From: Trichaptum fuscoviolaceum
Taxonomy: Eukaryota > Basidiomycota > Agaricomycetes > Hymenochaetales > Trichaptaceae
Direction: 5' to 3'
Assembly: GCA_910574455.1 (NCBI GenBank)
Contig: CAJSYZ010000002.1
Coordinates: forward strand, 4,613,671-4,677,670
DNA: 64,000 nt
Of this stretch, positions 44,852 through 57,851 are shown in pieces (the stretch's first letter is position 1; each line of letters starts with the position of its first letter). Below the pieces are notes generated by a model. It was not told the origin of the DNA and did not search any database. It saw only the letters and a program-made list of their open reading frames with translations. The position numbers and the translations under genes were made by a program.

Positions 44852-46929
44852 TTAATACACGAGCGGTGCTCCATCTCTTTTGTAGACTTTCCCTAACTTC
44901 ATCACGAAAGAAATCGCATCTGGAGAGACAGCACCCTCGAAATCTGTATCCAGATTCCCGGTCGTCGCTATCAAGTCTGCCGCGAAGCCCTGACGCACAA
45001 GCCCAAAAGGCACCTCGTTGTCGCCGACTGAGTCTCGAGCGTTCTGCATCTCCTCGATCTTCTTCGGGGGCACTGTCGTCTTCTCCCATTGCAAAGAGCG
45101 AAGGCATTCCCACCCACCCAGTGTTGCCCAGCAAAGTACGCGACGTGGGGGCGCTCCGAGTCGGACCATGAGCTTCATCTCCAGGGCGTTCTCCCCGTGT
45201 GGAAAAACACCTGTGTCGCCACCGCAGGCGATACGTACTCCCTTCTTCATCGCCATTTCGAAAGATTTCCCTGCCTTCGCGAATTCATCTTTCGTGTACA
45301 TCGTGTGCACCGCTGAAAGTGTAGGCACCCATATTGTGCCCTTTCTGGACATAGACTCGAATATGGACTCGTCAAGTATTCCAAAGCCGTGCTCAACCGA
45401 ATCTATCCCCAAGTCCACGAGCGAGAGAATGGCCTCGGGGACAGAGGAGTGCGCCGCTACCTTTAATCCATAGAAATGTGATGTGTCGATTAGGGTCTTT
45501 AATTCTTCATCTGTAAAGGTCCGCATAGACGCCTTTGCCGTGGCGGAGACATCCGCAACCCGTGACCGTACACGATAATCTAGCATTCATGTCGCTGTTC
45601 AGACTTGCGCGCCCATATAGTTTCGACTACAAGAATAGAACTCACCAGCGTAAATCTACGTAAAGATACGGTGAGAATGTTGAGGTTGCCGGGTTTTCGT
45701 TAATTCACGGTGTGTGTCATTGCAGTTGCGGTTCAACGAAATGTATTTGTTTGCTGACCTTTATCCAGTCGGCGCCGGTCCCGACTTGCTTCCGTACGGC
45801 CTTCCTACACTCGTCTATGCCATCTGCTGCGGTCGCACCGGTTATGCCCTCGATCCCCTCCTCGCTGACGCGTATGTTGCTTTTCGGACCTGGTTTGGAT
45901 CGCAGATCAGACCCAGGTTGAAAGCCAAGATGTACCAAGAAAGCCAAATTTCATATAATCAGAGAATGCAAACACAATCGGTGCCAGTAAGTAGCAGGAG
46001 CTTATTTCTTCACAGTAGATAGATCTCACCATAGCTTCCCGTAGAAACGATAGCTCTATTGGCACAGAAATACCGAGGGCCCGGTATCAAGGCTTCTTTT
46101 CCAGAGATGTATTTTCGCAGCGCGATGTCAGCATCTTCGGCCCCTTCCGTGCCTAGATCCCTACAATTCAGCAAACAGACAGACACCGATCAGTGAGAAG
46201 TTAAATTTAGTATTATTTGCGAGCGTAATCGGTTGTGGTAGATGATATCAACGATGTTTTCACCGAGCCGTATGCGCCATGACGCAAGCATAGGAGAAAA
46301 AAAGAATGTGACATGGGAACGAACCTCACTGTCGTAAATCCAGCAAGCAGGGTTGCTTTCGCATGATTCGTTGCGCGCACGGTACGTTCGGCGAGCGGCT
46401 CTTTCGTTAACTGATCGTTCCAGGATGTCTCCGAGTACGGGTGCAGAAAAACTGTCAAAGGTCAAATATCAGGTCAGAAGCATGAAGGGTCTGTTGCAGT
46501 CATTTTGCTTCGTTCAATAGCAGAAAGATAACAAAACATTGATTCGAAGCGAAGCGAAGGAAGCCAATTATAGCTGTTGTGGATTTGGAAGTTGAAACGG
46601 TCGATATAGCGGGTAATCTTGTGAGATACGAACAAGAAAGCTTACGCACAGTGTACATGGGTGTCCACGAAGCCGGGAAGGACGGTCGACGCACGGAGAT
46701 CGATTGTCAGTGAGCTGGTCAAGTCAAGGTCCAGCACCTCTGAAAGACGTTGTACATCGTGAATCAAACCAGTGTCTTCAGACACCGTGATGACTTGATT
46801 CTCCAAGAATTCGAGGGTTTCGGGGTCGAATAGCTTTCCCGCAATGATTCTGATCTTCTTCATACTCTCGACGGAAGTGTTAGTTTCTGTGTTGTTGGCT
46901 TCATAGATCGCTTGCTTGACTGCCGTCAT
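44852..46929 (-). CDS. Metal-dependent amidohydrolase (imidazolonepropionase/prolidase-like)
   Basis: Six exons: 46929-46650, 46451-46325, 46160-46030, 45889-45759, 45655-45646 (10 nt), 45579-44852; 468 aa. It has the TIM-barrel amidohydrolase signature: an N-terminal beta segment, LPGFVDTHVHFFLHPYSE (HxH metal pair), the carboxylate region GADWIK (barrel Lys), H-S-S-V-P and SVEHGFGI (two metal His), and GGDTGVFPHGENALEM with the last Asp. The C-terminal strand (GFAADLIATTGN) closes the composite domain. Enzymes of this subgroup hydrolyse dipeptides or carboxylates such as Xaa-Pro and ochratoxin-like amides; the exact substrate cannot be read. The 10-nt exon is required to keep frame and gives KIYADY. 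Confidence 0.88.
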
Positions 46930-48707
46930 TCATATGTATCTTTATCGTTAATCCGAGGTGCCCAGGATCGAGTATTTCAATTGATTAATACTAATTCGTG
47001 AATATCGTTGTTGGAGATGTTTGCGAAAGTTGCAAGATACAGTACGTGATGATCGAGACGAGAGGCAAGTATAGTGCATGACAGCAACCGCACAACTTGA
47101 ACGGTGAGCACCGTATATTGTGTGTGCGTGTGAGAGGAATCCAAGTTGGTGTGGGGAATAAATGGTCCGGCATCGTGATGGCCTTCGGCACGCTAGTCTA
47201 TGATCTCGGAAGATCTCCGTCTCCTGACCATCATCCGCGCCCGTCGAACCCGAACTCTCTCCAAATATTGCACGCGGAGTAAAGCTTATTTGTTGGGGGG
47301 GAGGGAGGTTACCTCTTTTGTGCCACACGTTTGTGACTTCCTATGCCTGAACGTTTTCCGAAGAAAACCAATTGTCAAATCGGTCAGGAAGTCTAGCTCC
47401 TAGTAGAAATATTTCAATCATCAAATACAGAGACCCGGAAATGGGGATAAAGAACAGATCATGCACAAGAGTTGTCAATGCAGTATGTCCGATGCAAATG
47501 AGTTGTGGAGTATGCGATGAACAGAATACCATGGAAGGGACTAGCGCTACAAATATGCAAATACAATGTGAGGTAAGTCGAAATAGACAATGATGATGAT
47601 GAAGGCAAGAGGATCCTGAATCGAAAGCAAATGTACAAAGAGAGCTTGTTGTTCATACCGCGCCGGTAGTGGCATGCCAAATTGGGTGCCACAAATTATG
47701 GAGAGAAATATGTAAACCCACTGTTACATGAGAGCGGCGGGACGAGAACGGCACCCTTCACAGAAGTACGTGAGATACGCGCGCGATGATCGTGTGTGTT
47801 GAGACGCTGGGGTGGCCGAAATAGCGAGATGACGAGAGGAAGAAAGTCTGGAGCACGAAAAGGACAGGAGAAGGTACTTCTATATGCCAAGTGTCGAAGA
47901 AGGCCTGAGGTCGGAGGGGGCTGCGGTGAGGTCAGCGAGTGCCGAAGGGCGGTCCTACGAACGGAAGAACGGACACGAAGGAAAGACGTAAAGAGCTAAG
48001 CGACTCTCGACCGTGCGTCGTCCTAGCTCGAGGATTGGTGTTTTCGAGGTGTTGATCTGCGCGGGTTCCGGCATCAATGATCAAGTAGAACGGTGGTTTG
48101 TGTCTTGTGTACGTTGAGTATTTAGGCCAGAGATGGGCGCTCCGTAATCCATGTCAGAAGTAATGAAGCTATTCCTTCGCGGCTCCATTGAAGCGATCAT
48201 TCGAGAGGTACGACGATCGGTAAACCAACGAACAGGATCCGAGCTGTAAATGCAATCAAGAGAAGCGGAAACTGAAACTGATAGCGGTATGCAAGAGAAC
48301 GTAAATCGAAAGAACAAGTGAATCGGGAGCGTATTTTGGGAGGCACTTGGGAAGACACGCGACACAGGAACAAACAATCAACATAATACATGAAAATTTG
48401 GGAAGATTCAAAGCAGAAATCATACAAGGATTGCATTGGAGAAGTTGAGGAAAAGGTTCATTCGAGTCCGGGAGGTATTTTTTGGAGGAGACGGGGGCCA
48501 GATTTTCGGAGAGGTTTATACAAGTGGCCCGGGACTCCATCTTTCTAACTTTGTACAATGTACCCATGTCGAGAGGGACAAACCCCAACAACCGATATGG
48601 GATTTGACCTGCGTCGGAATCGTTGAATTAGGGTCCAAAGAGAAGCAAGGTTGATTGACTGCGCATTGGGAGCGGGTCACCTGGACGACGGAGCGCAGTT
48701 TTGCAAG
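46930..48707. other. 1.8-kb stretch with no supported gene
   Basis: It lies between the amidohydrolase start and the F-box stop. Open frames of up to ~126 codons have no domain signal. It probably contains the amidohydrolase promoter; otherwise I see nothing. Confidence 0.4.
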
Positions 48708-51164
48708 TTAATCATCCTGGTCTTCTTCGTCGCGCTTTGAAAGCGAGAACGCGCCCTCGTAAGGCGGATGATTTATATCATATGCGTAATGCCGCCAACG
48801 TCCGGTGAAGTTTTGGCCCGCGTGTAGGTATCCACGAAAAATCCACCGGCCCCAAAGGCGTGCATTCAGGTCATTCTGTCGTATCCATTCAGGCAAATAA
48901 AGCTTTTGTCAGTATCAGAAGGTAATAGAGTTGATGGGAAGGCGACCAAGAGAGTGAGAGTGAAAATTTAAAAGGGAAAAAAGGGGAGAAGTTTTCGCGT
49001 TGGCCATCAAGTAATGGGAGGCATGATGCACGGAGGCGAAAGACGATGAGAAAGAGCTCGAAAGGCAACGTGATTGTTGAGACATCAACTCACCGGGACG
49101 CCAACGAGTACTATCAGCCCGTCCCAGAAACGCAGGCGGCCATAGTACATATAGTGACACCAAGCATCACCATGTCGCTTCTCAGTCAAACCTGTAAAAG
49201 CGACATCAATAACACCGTGGCAGTCTCCGCGCTCGACCGTCATTTCCCATTCATCACTCGCATCCCTCTCCCCATCTTCGTCTTCGTCATCGTAATCTCC
49301 ATCATTTTCGTAGTCAGTATTCATATCGTCGTCATCATCGTCGTCCTCCATATCTACATCAGCTGATCGGCCCAGGCCCCCCTCCTCGAAAGCTGCCTCA
49401 ATTTCCTCCTGACGAGTGCGCGCCGCTGCACGACTTTGTTCATCCTGATAACGGAACAGGTGGCAGTAATCGCATGTCTCGGAACTATGAGAGCTTGGGC
49501 GTCCGCGTTTTATGCTTTCGTAACGGTATTTCTTTGCTAGATTATTTGGCTCCGCAAATGTAACACCGTTCTACAATGCGGAATTAAGCGTGATATTTCA
49601 AGATAGCGATTAAAAGTACACGCACCCGTTCAACCAACATCTGCAAAGGAGGCATATACGCATTTCTTAGACCATCATCGATTTGACCGGGCTCCTTCGT
49701 CACGGGCTCAATCGGCTCCTCCGGAGATATGCAATGATGCTCTTTGAGAGTCATCATGAGCGGCCGCACGGTCGTGAACGGGTTCATTTCACTGAAGTAC
49801 GGCGAAAGATTCGGTTGCCCAATCATGCGCATATATTGATTTTCATCCGGGAGGAGCATACGCCCCACCCAACGTCCAACTAGCGCGCCGCGTGCATAGC
49901 ACGCAAAGGGACCGGCGATTTCGGGGCTGCCCCAAGGGTCTACGCAAGACACGAGGCGATTCCAGTCCGCGTCAAAGCGTCCGGAGAGGACCGCTGTCGG
50001 TGGCTCACAGGGAATCCAGCCGGGGGATTCTTCCTGCTTACGCTCGTCCGGGGTCAACGAAGCAGAGGCATCCCAGGAGCCGGAAGCGAGGACGCGTGCA
50101 CAAGGGTGTGCATTGAATTCTTCATAGTCCGCAACCGTTGGCCCCGTTTCGAGGCCCTGAGTAAGAGCGACAGTGCGGTTGGCTGGAATGCCGACCGGAA
50201 TGGGCAACCCGCGCTGTTCACGGTGAGAGAAGTACAAAAGCTGGGCAGCCTGTACTGCCGGTGGGCGTGCGAGAGTGAGGTGCTGGTTGTACAGTCTGAG
50301 CACTTTCGAGGCTCGGATATACTGCGGGTAGGCTCCGTGGACAGTAACGCTCGACTGAGGATAGTCCGGAATTTCATCGCGGACAAGCGGAAGCATATAA
50401 TGCAAGTCCGCGGCATGAAACGGGGCATACTATAAAGCGGTGCATGATGTCGGGGTGCAAATGTTAGCAATGAGATCAGTCAGGAAGTAAAGGCTGGAAC
50501 GAACGTGAAATGCGCATATGACATAGGGAAGCAGCAACGAAACGAGCTGCTCGCGGGATTCAGGCGTCTCGGCCTGCAGTGTAGCTGAAGCGAATTAGTT
50601 GTTGAGCCTTTAGACCCCGACGGAAGCAAATCACTCACCAGTGTCCGTGCACATCCACATCAGCCACAGACTCAGATTTACAGTGTCGCTTTCCTCTGGC
50701 CAATTCCCCTCACCGCGACTTTCAGGTAGTCGCGTGCGCACGAGCCGGTTCACGAAATCGGGCAGGCGCGCGTACTCCTTGAGCTGGGCGGCGTTCTTGC
50801 CATCGTTCTCCATCATCATTATATACGCAATCCACAAGTCGTTCTCAAGCGTCGGGGAGTAGATGTCGCCCAGGCGGAGCCAGCGTAATGCCCTGCAATA
50901 CGACTGGAGCTGAAGGGCGAGGTTCTGACTAAGGAGGGCTAGAGGACCAAAGCGCCTCCGGGGAGCTGTTGTGTCGAATTTCGCCTTGAAGATGCTCGCG
51001 AAGAGAGCAGCAGAGCGACCGATGGAAAAGTACACATGCTTGCATGTGCGGAGGAGAGCCGGTAGGTGGGAGGGTGGGCCAAGGACGTCTATGCAGGCGG
51101 TCTCGAGAGCGATGCGGCTTAGGACTTCGTAGGGCACGGTTGTGAGCGACGACGAGGAGGACAT
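48708..51164 (-). CDS. Large F-box-type protein with acidic region
   Basis: Five exons: 51164-50639, 50584-50505, 50429-49626, 49570-49094, 48902-48708; 693 aa. The N-terminus (LTTVPYEVLSRIALETAC ... LLRTCKHVYFSIG) is a diverged F-box. A conserved-looking middle follows (WNRLVSCVDPWGSPEIAGPF, VGRWVGRMLLPDENQYMRM), then a Cys pair (ETCDYCHLF), a strongly acidic run (VDMEDDDDDDDMN ... DEDEDGE) and a C-terminal domain DVAFTGLTEKRHGDAWCHY ... ARLWGRWIFRGYLH. It is a known basidiomycete F-box layout without LRRs. It probably serves as an SCF substrate adaptor. Function and targets are unknown. Confidence 0.78.
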
Positions 51165-53448
51165 GGGCGGGTTGAGAGGATGGAGGAGAAGGGGGCGGGG
51201 AGAGTTAGAAGAAATATATATATATTATTATAAGTGTTGTAAGATATTCTGGAGAAAATAGAACAAGTAGTAATTTACTCTCGAAATCAAAGACGGCGTT
51301 CTGGTATACTTATGTAAGGCTGGCAGTGGTGGGAGACCGCTATCTCCGTAGGTGTGAAGCGGGACGTAAGAACGCCGTGCAGGCCAGGAATATGCAGCGT
51401 CCAGCAACCTCGCCGTCGCTGTCACTGTGCTGCGTAAACTCCCGATCGGCGGTCTTGCTCGTCCTCGGCCGGTTAATTCAGTCTTTCATTTCCCCCTACT
51501 TCCCCGTTGCTTGCTTTGGTCATCATCTTCTCTTCGTAACGTAAAAGGTACGTTCTGTGAGTCCCGAAGCATCCGTTCAAGCGCCTCGAGACTTCTCTGA
51601 ACTTGTCCGAAAGAAAGCTTTGTCCCTGCCTCGACGATGCAGCCTCGCTCGAACAGCTTCTCACCATCAGAACCCAATATTACATTCCACTTCTCAACAT
51701 ATCGGAACCACGCTAGAACTTGAACCCAACAAACGCTTATGTTCTCGCTTGCGATTTTCCACGGAACACCTTCATCGACCGTTGTACCTGTACTATCATG
51801 CGAGTCACGACTGGACTAGACTCGCAAGCCAGTGCCAAATTTATCGAGAGGTTGGGAGTGCGATCACTAACGACTGGCTTGCGCATCACCTTTGCGCATC
51901 CTGGCATTTTTCCCGCTAACAACCAGCAATGGAACAGTCCACCAGTTCTTTTGGCTCCGGGTCTGGCGCGCACGTAGGCGAGGAGAGGCTTCCCGCAGCT
52001 TGTGCTGCTCGCTTCCGGTACTGTGACTCTGAAAGCGAGTGGAGTATCCAGTATCTACAACATTCGTGAAGTGGATGTAATGATCGTGTGAGTCACAATC
52101 AATTTGTTGAAGGGACAATACTTGATGATTGCAAGTATAATAAAGGTGATTTCTCATTCACGGACCCAGTTATCCTGCCGAACGCCTCAAAGGTGTTGTC
52201 GATCCCTTATCTCGATTTCTGTTGCTTCTTCAGGCTGTATCTCATCCTGCTTCAAGTACTTGCAAAGTGCAATATCTCCGAGAGCAAAGCCTTTGAAACC
52301 CACTTCGGCAATTGCCGGTACACAGTATGTTCCATCACTTGCATGCCTAACGCCGATAGAACACTTGCGTCAGCTTTCAGCTTCGAGTTGTATTTGCAAC
52401 CAATCATAATATCACGGGCCGACGGCGCTCGCGTGCCTCTCCTGCTCAGCAGTCTACGCGAAAGTTATGTATTGCTGATTTATTTAATTGCCAATATATG
52501 TGGACCTGACTCTCAACGCTTTCTATACTCGGTGTTTGTCTCCGACTCTGTCAGGTCTTCGGCGTGTTTCTACTTCACGGTCAAATCTGGTCGGCTCGTT
52601 CGACTGGATAATGTGAAACACGTTGCAGAGGAAAATATCTAAGTACCATCCGAATAAAGAGTGCCGAGTCGTACCCAAAACTGAAAAGGAGGGCAAGTAT
52701 CAACGCACACGCGTCCCCCCTCCCCCCTCGTATTGCTAGTGCGAGGTCCGCGCGCCAATACTGCTTGTAACGGAGAAAGTAATCAACACTCATAGTCACC
52801 GACCGTGCACCTTCAAGTTTAGGGAGTCAACAGGCTACAAGCGCTCGGATCAGAAGACATACTTTACATCCAGCGATTTAAGGGTCTGTAACGCACAAAA
52901 TTGAATACGGAGCACAGCAGTTCATAAATTGCATGACGCAGGCGAGATACTACTTTACGTTTGTGTTCATAAAAGCGGAGCGAAGCCGGACAGGGAAGGA
53001 AATATGCCAAACAAATCTGCTTCAATGCGAAGGTGAATCCGAGGCGCACGTATCTTCGTCGATTACAGACCAATTGCAGCGAGAAAAAATCCGAACGATA
53101 TGAAAGAAGGGGGAACATACACGTAAAATAGTGAGCTCCATGTCAGAAAGTAAAACGAGCCTGAGGATGAAATGGAACAGGCAACTGCCTGACCGAAATT
53201 GGAGTGGAGAAAGCCGAACGACCTCCTACTGAAGCGCCCAGGAGCGGGAGGTAGTAGTGACTCTATCGGAGGATAGGGACGAAGGGCAGATCCAATCCCA
53301 CGGATCGCAAGGGGCGATGAAGGGACAAGGCGAGAATAAATTAAGTTCAGCGATGACGCTAAACAGCAACCAAAACTCATGCAGGTTTATGTGCGTAGCG
53401 GCCCAAATCTGCTAAGACATCGGAAAATAAAACGGAGACATCAGGGCA
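51165..53448. other. 2.3-kb stretch with no supported gene
   Basis: It starts with an AT run (about 51215-51235). An open frame of 184 codons (52088-52642, +) is the longest but begins at a GTG, has no domain and no credible promoter. I see no repeats, inverted ends or transposase motifs. A degraded gene or transposon relic is possible but not shown. Confidence 0.4.
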
Positions 53449-55547
53449 TTACATATCAAGGATCTGGCGGGAGAATTCATCCTTGTTCAGCAGCCTCGGT
53501 CCACAATGCGGCCAGCCTTGCTCTCGCCGCATCCCTCGCCGCGTTCGCACGTTTTGTGAAGCTTCGGAAACAGGTACTTCATTCTGAACCCAAACCGCTA
53601 GCTGCGTCAGGTGGGCGAACAGTTTATCCTGCCTATCAAGCATGTGCTGGATCTGTTCTATAGAAAAGGCAGCCGATACCGCATAAGTTGCCCGTTCAAT
53701 TAACAATTAAAGAAGAAGAGTTAAGCGTTATTAGATATACGTACTTCCAACTCCACTGTCGATCGTCCGTCCTCCGAAAACGAGATTGTAGACCTTTGCC
53801 ATCTGAAGAACGCCGTATTCCTTGAGCGCCTTGTAGTCTTCGAGCACGTTCTCGGGAAACATATCCGTGTACGAGGAAAGAACTCGTAAGCACTCCGTTA
53901 AGCATACCTGTGCGCGCGATGCAAGGAAAACCGACTCTAGCCAGTGGTAGCCGCATCAGGCCCGAACAGCAACGTTCAATGGAGCAATATAGTAGGGGAC
54001 AGTGTGTCATGAGATGAGATCCAGAATTATTCGGCGAGACCCTCTGGTAGATGGCTTACCTTGGTAGTCGGTGATCCTTCCCATGCCTGCAAAGCCGCCG
54101 AACACGCTAAAGCCGCCACTACGCTTTCTGCCTATGCCAATGTTGTCACAAATCGTCAGAGCCTTTGTAAGATAGTGGTGTGCATGTTGTACGGTCTGGC
54201 GAGCTCGGCGCATATCCTCCGCGAGGCGGGCGGCCTAGAATATTGTGCAATCCCACGAAGTCGAATAGTTGGATCAGTCAATCAGCCAGGGCCCAGGCGT
54301 CAAGCAGAAGAATGGATTTCGATAAATATAGTCATTAGGATAGACAGAGTCATGTTGGCCAATCAGTGAACGATGGGCAGATTCAGCGACATATCAATGC
54401 GAACGTTAGAATTGATTCCGCCAGTTGTTTAGAAGGAAGTAGACCGACCAGACCGAGCACCGAATCGGCCGTATTCAAGGCCTCGATAGCCTCACCCAGA
54501 AGTGTTGAATGATCTGTTGAAGGGGGACGAGTTGCGGTCAGATAGGCATCCGAGAATCGGAACGGCATGACGGATATTGTTGTCGTTGTAAATATGTATG
54601 GTCAAAAGAGGCAGTTGCAACCCTTCATCATTCTCCACCAATCGAGCGAAGCGAAGTTGGATACTCACGTGAAGGGGGACTAAGCCCACTTGCGATATGC
54701 TGCAACTCCGCCCACGCGTCTTCTTTCACCTTCGCTATGGACAACAGTATATCTCGCTATCACGGGAAAATTGTCAGCAAATGGAAGGGATCTGCGGTGC
54801 GGCCATGACCAAAGGCCATGAAACGGGGTGCACAAGAGCGAGAGTAAACGAACTTTTCTTCTGGCGGAAGATACAAGATCTTCTAGCTCAGCGACTCTCG
54901 CAGCCTGCCTCACTTCTGCCGCATGTGATTTCTCGAATTCTATCGCCATGATCTCACGTTGGTCCGCGACTTCCAAAGAAACAGAGGGTCGGTCTTCGTT
55001 CCCCTCTCGCCCTTCACTGTACAAGCAACTTCCTTCAGCCACCCTTGAGGACTCACTCGGGGACGCGCTTAGACTCCCTGCATGTAAGGACTGAGACGAA
55101 GGAGGTCTTGATGTTGACGAGCTCATCTTCGTCTTCAGGTGCACACGGTGCATCACACTTGTCAATCGACCTTTGCGAGGTCTCGAATGTAGATCGGAGA
55201 AGCATCTGGCGCTGCCAGAAGTCGGTCGTGGTTCAGGTATGTCAATAACAGACCATGGCAATTGCTCACCTCTTTCTCTTCAGCAATTCTAATTCCCGTC
55301 GTGCCGCATCAAGATTGAGTTCCTCGCGTTTAAGGACTTGTTCGACGTCTTCGAGCTGATTTGCCGCATTGCAGGCTGTCCCCCATTGCCGGGATGCCCC
55401 TTCGAGATCTATGTGATAAGCGGGTGGCGGTTCCGTTTCCAGCAGTCCATCTGCGAAAGGAGGCATCTCTGGCGGGGGGAGAGAAGGGGGGAGAGTCGTT
55501 ACGTTGTACGCTTGTATGGCTGGCGGTAGGGGCATTGGCAAGGCCAT
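53449..55547 (-). CDS. Coiled-coil protein of unknown family (paralogue B)
   Basis: Seven exons: 55547-55270, 55211-54854, 54729-54669, 54513-54449, 54234-54060, 53936-53745, 53657-53449; 445 aa. A Pro-rich N-terminus is followed by a coiled coil (EDVEQVLKREELNLDAARRE), a Ser-rich insert, then blocks matching paralogue A: RARQTVQHAHHYLTKAL, GGFAGMGRITDYQ, SRAQVCLTECLRVLSSYTDM, DYKALKEYGVLQMAKVYNLV and RQDKLFAHLTQLAVWVQNEV. Exon number, order and phases match those of 39087-40613. The boundaries of exons 3 and 4 are the least certain. No known domain. Confidence 0.68.
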
Positions 55548-56601
55548 CCTGTACGGTGACGGCTTCGCTGGATGCTATCAGCAAGTTGACATCGATGATA
55601 CGTCGCCCATAAATCGATCTACTTATGCCCCCCAAAGCATCCAGTTGGTCGCAGATGATGATCACAAGAGCGCCCCTCGAGCTCCGACCTTCCCAGCCAC
55701 CGGTACGATGAGAAGGGGGCTTGAGAACAGAGACAGGCACCAGTGATTAAAGAGCATACACGTGCGCTAATGCATCATAGCCATCACCTTTCCAAGTCCA
55801 TCGGTTGTTGGTAATTCACGAGAGCATAAATAGGGCCGAATACAAAGTCAAAAGCTGCTCAGATAGGGCGCTGAAACACTTAGAGCGAAACTAAATTGTT
55901 TCAAGTTGTTTCCGAGAAACTTTAACAAGTGTCATCCATAAGAATGGCCATCGCACTGTGCAGGGTTGATATATTTAGCTTCAAGTTCCACTTCCACGTG
56001 CGGTATTCATGATCGACATTCCTTCCTTACTAGTATCTGGAATTTCTTCGGAACTGAACAGTTCAACATCGGCTCGGCAGACGGGCTGTTGAGTAATCTG
56101 GAGCTTCAGACACGTATTATTCTTTTCAATACGGGAAGAACTCACAATTAATAAAAGGTATTTGGAACGGAAAAATGCGAGACCAAGCTCTCTTTGCCAA
56201 CCTGAGTGTGCCAGTCATTGTTCTACCTGCAATACACTATATTGATTTGAGTCGTTCGTATAACTTGGGAGGCAGATGTACTGAAATCCATACATGTACT
56301 TTGTATAGCTCACATTCTTCATATGCGCTTACAGACTCATACAGTCTACGAAGGTCATCTCTGTCTCCGAGTCAGTGGCTATAAAGCAAGCGACAAACTT
56401 GAAAAGCAAAGATGTCTTCTTCGTTGTCTAAATGAGAACATTCTCACGGTACTGGACGACGCGTAAACGCGACGCGCGTTCAGCTCAGCTTCAACGCCAG
56501 GCAGAACATACCTCACAATCATCTTTCTCATTTCATCTTTTCCTAGTCTCTTCAAAAACACATCTTACAAAGGCCTCTCAGATAAAATCCATCAATAAAT
56601 C
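55548..56601. other. 1.05-kb divergent intergenic region
   Basis: It lies between paralogue B (-) and PUP2 (+) and must hold both promoters. I see no gene or repeat. Confidence 0.4.
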
Positions 56602-57698
56602 ATGTTTTTGACGCGTTCTGAATACGGTTAGTTGGACGTACTATGATCTTAGTTTCACCTTTAATATTGTACACAGACCGAGGTGTCAATACTTTCTCGC
56701 CGGAGGGTCGCTTATTCCAAGGTATGTAGCTACTGCTCTAAGTCTACTATAAGATACTTATAGCCTGCTCATAATCAAGTGGAGTATGCAATTGAAGCAA
56801 TCAAAGTGAGTCCCTCCAGCTTCATTGACTTTAAGCACCTACCTAACGGCAACCTAGCTTGGCTCAACGACTGTCGGAGTTCGCACACCAGAAGGTGTTG
56901 TCCTAGGTGTAGAGAAGCGAGTCCAATCCCCCTTACTTGAATCATCATCTATCGAGAAGATTATGGAGATCGATACACACCTTGGCTGCGCTATGTCTGG
57001 TCTTACGGCTGATGCACGCACCATGATCGATCACGCACGCGTAACCGCACAAAACCATGCTTTCACTTACGACGAACCTATCAAGGTGGAAAGTGTTACG
57101 CAAGCAGTTTGTGACCTGGCGCTGCGATTTGGCGAGAGTGTGCATGACGAAGACGCGATGATGGTAGGCAAGCTCGATTAAAGCTGTTTAGAAGTTGATT
57201 GACAGGGCAATAGAGTCGACCTTTCGGTGTAGCGCTCCTTATTGCTGGCACTGACGAGAATGGTCCACAACTGTACGTACCGTTCTCTGAACACGTATGC
57301 GAATATCGTCACAATCCTTTTCAGATTCCATACAGACCCCTCTGGAACCTTCATGCGTTATGATGCAAAGGCAATTGGTTCCGGCTCGGAAGCTGCACAG
57401 AGCGAATTACAAGATAAATGGCATAAAGTATGTCGATGACTTATTTGGGTCTGGGAACACTACTGACCTTGAATCTCTTTTAGCAAATGACTCTCCAGGA
57501 GGCACACCTCCTCACATTACGGATATTAAAGCAGGTGATGGAGGAAAAACTTGATCAACACAATGTTCAACTCGCTCAGGTACGTTTTCCATGCTGTCTG
57601 AGAATTAAACACAACTGATGGTAGCTCAGGTAACGAAAGAAAAGGGCTTTGAGATTCTCGACGAGAAGGCACTTCAAGAGGTTATCGAGCAGATGTAG
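56602..57698 (+). CDS. PUP2: 20S proteasome subunit alpha type 5
   Basis: Eight exons: 56602-56626 (25 nt), 56677-56721, 56780-56805, 56858-57163, 57214-57272, 57325-57427, 57484-57579, 57630-57698; 242 aa, the family length. The alpha-type N-terminal signature is present ([20 protein letters not shown]), as are the body motifs [60 protein letters not shown] and [12 protein letters not shown]. Alpha-5 lies in the outer ring that gates the core particle; it is not proteolytic. The missing N-terminal Thr of beta subunits agrees. Confidence 0.95.
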
Positions 57699-57851
57699 AA
57701 TTCGTTGTACTTGTCTAATTCATTTTCCGCCTTACTTACCTGATGGGCTACAACGTCTGCTCTAACATTGAATGAGTGATGGATTGCAATGCTTCATTGT
57801 CAAGTAATTTCTTAACCTTATGTTTGAATACTGGTACATCCTCAATCACCT

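Noticed and set aside
44852..45139. Possible frameshift or intron near the amidohydrolase C-terminus (overlapping frame 44844-45134)
   Set aside because: The main frame reads through with family-like sequence (WATLGGWECLRS, GFAADLIATTGN), so no break is needed.
46948..47328. 126-codon minus-strand frame upstream of the amidohydrolase
   Set aside because: It overlaps the presumed promoter and 5' UTR and has no recognisable content.
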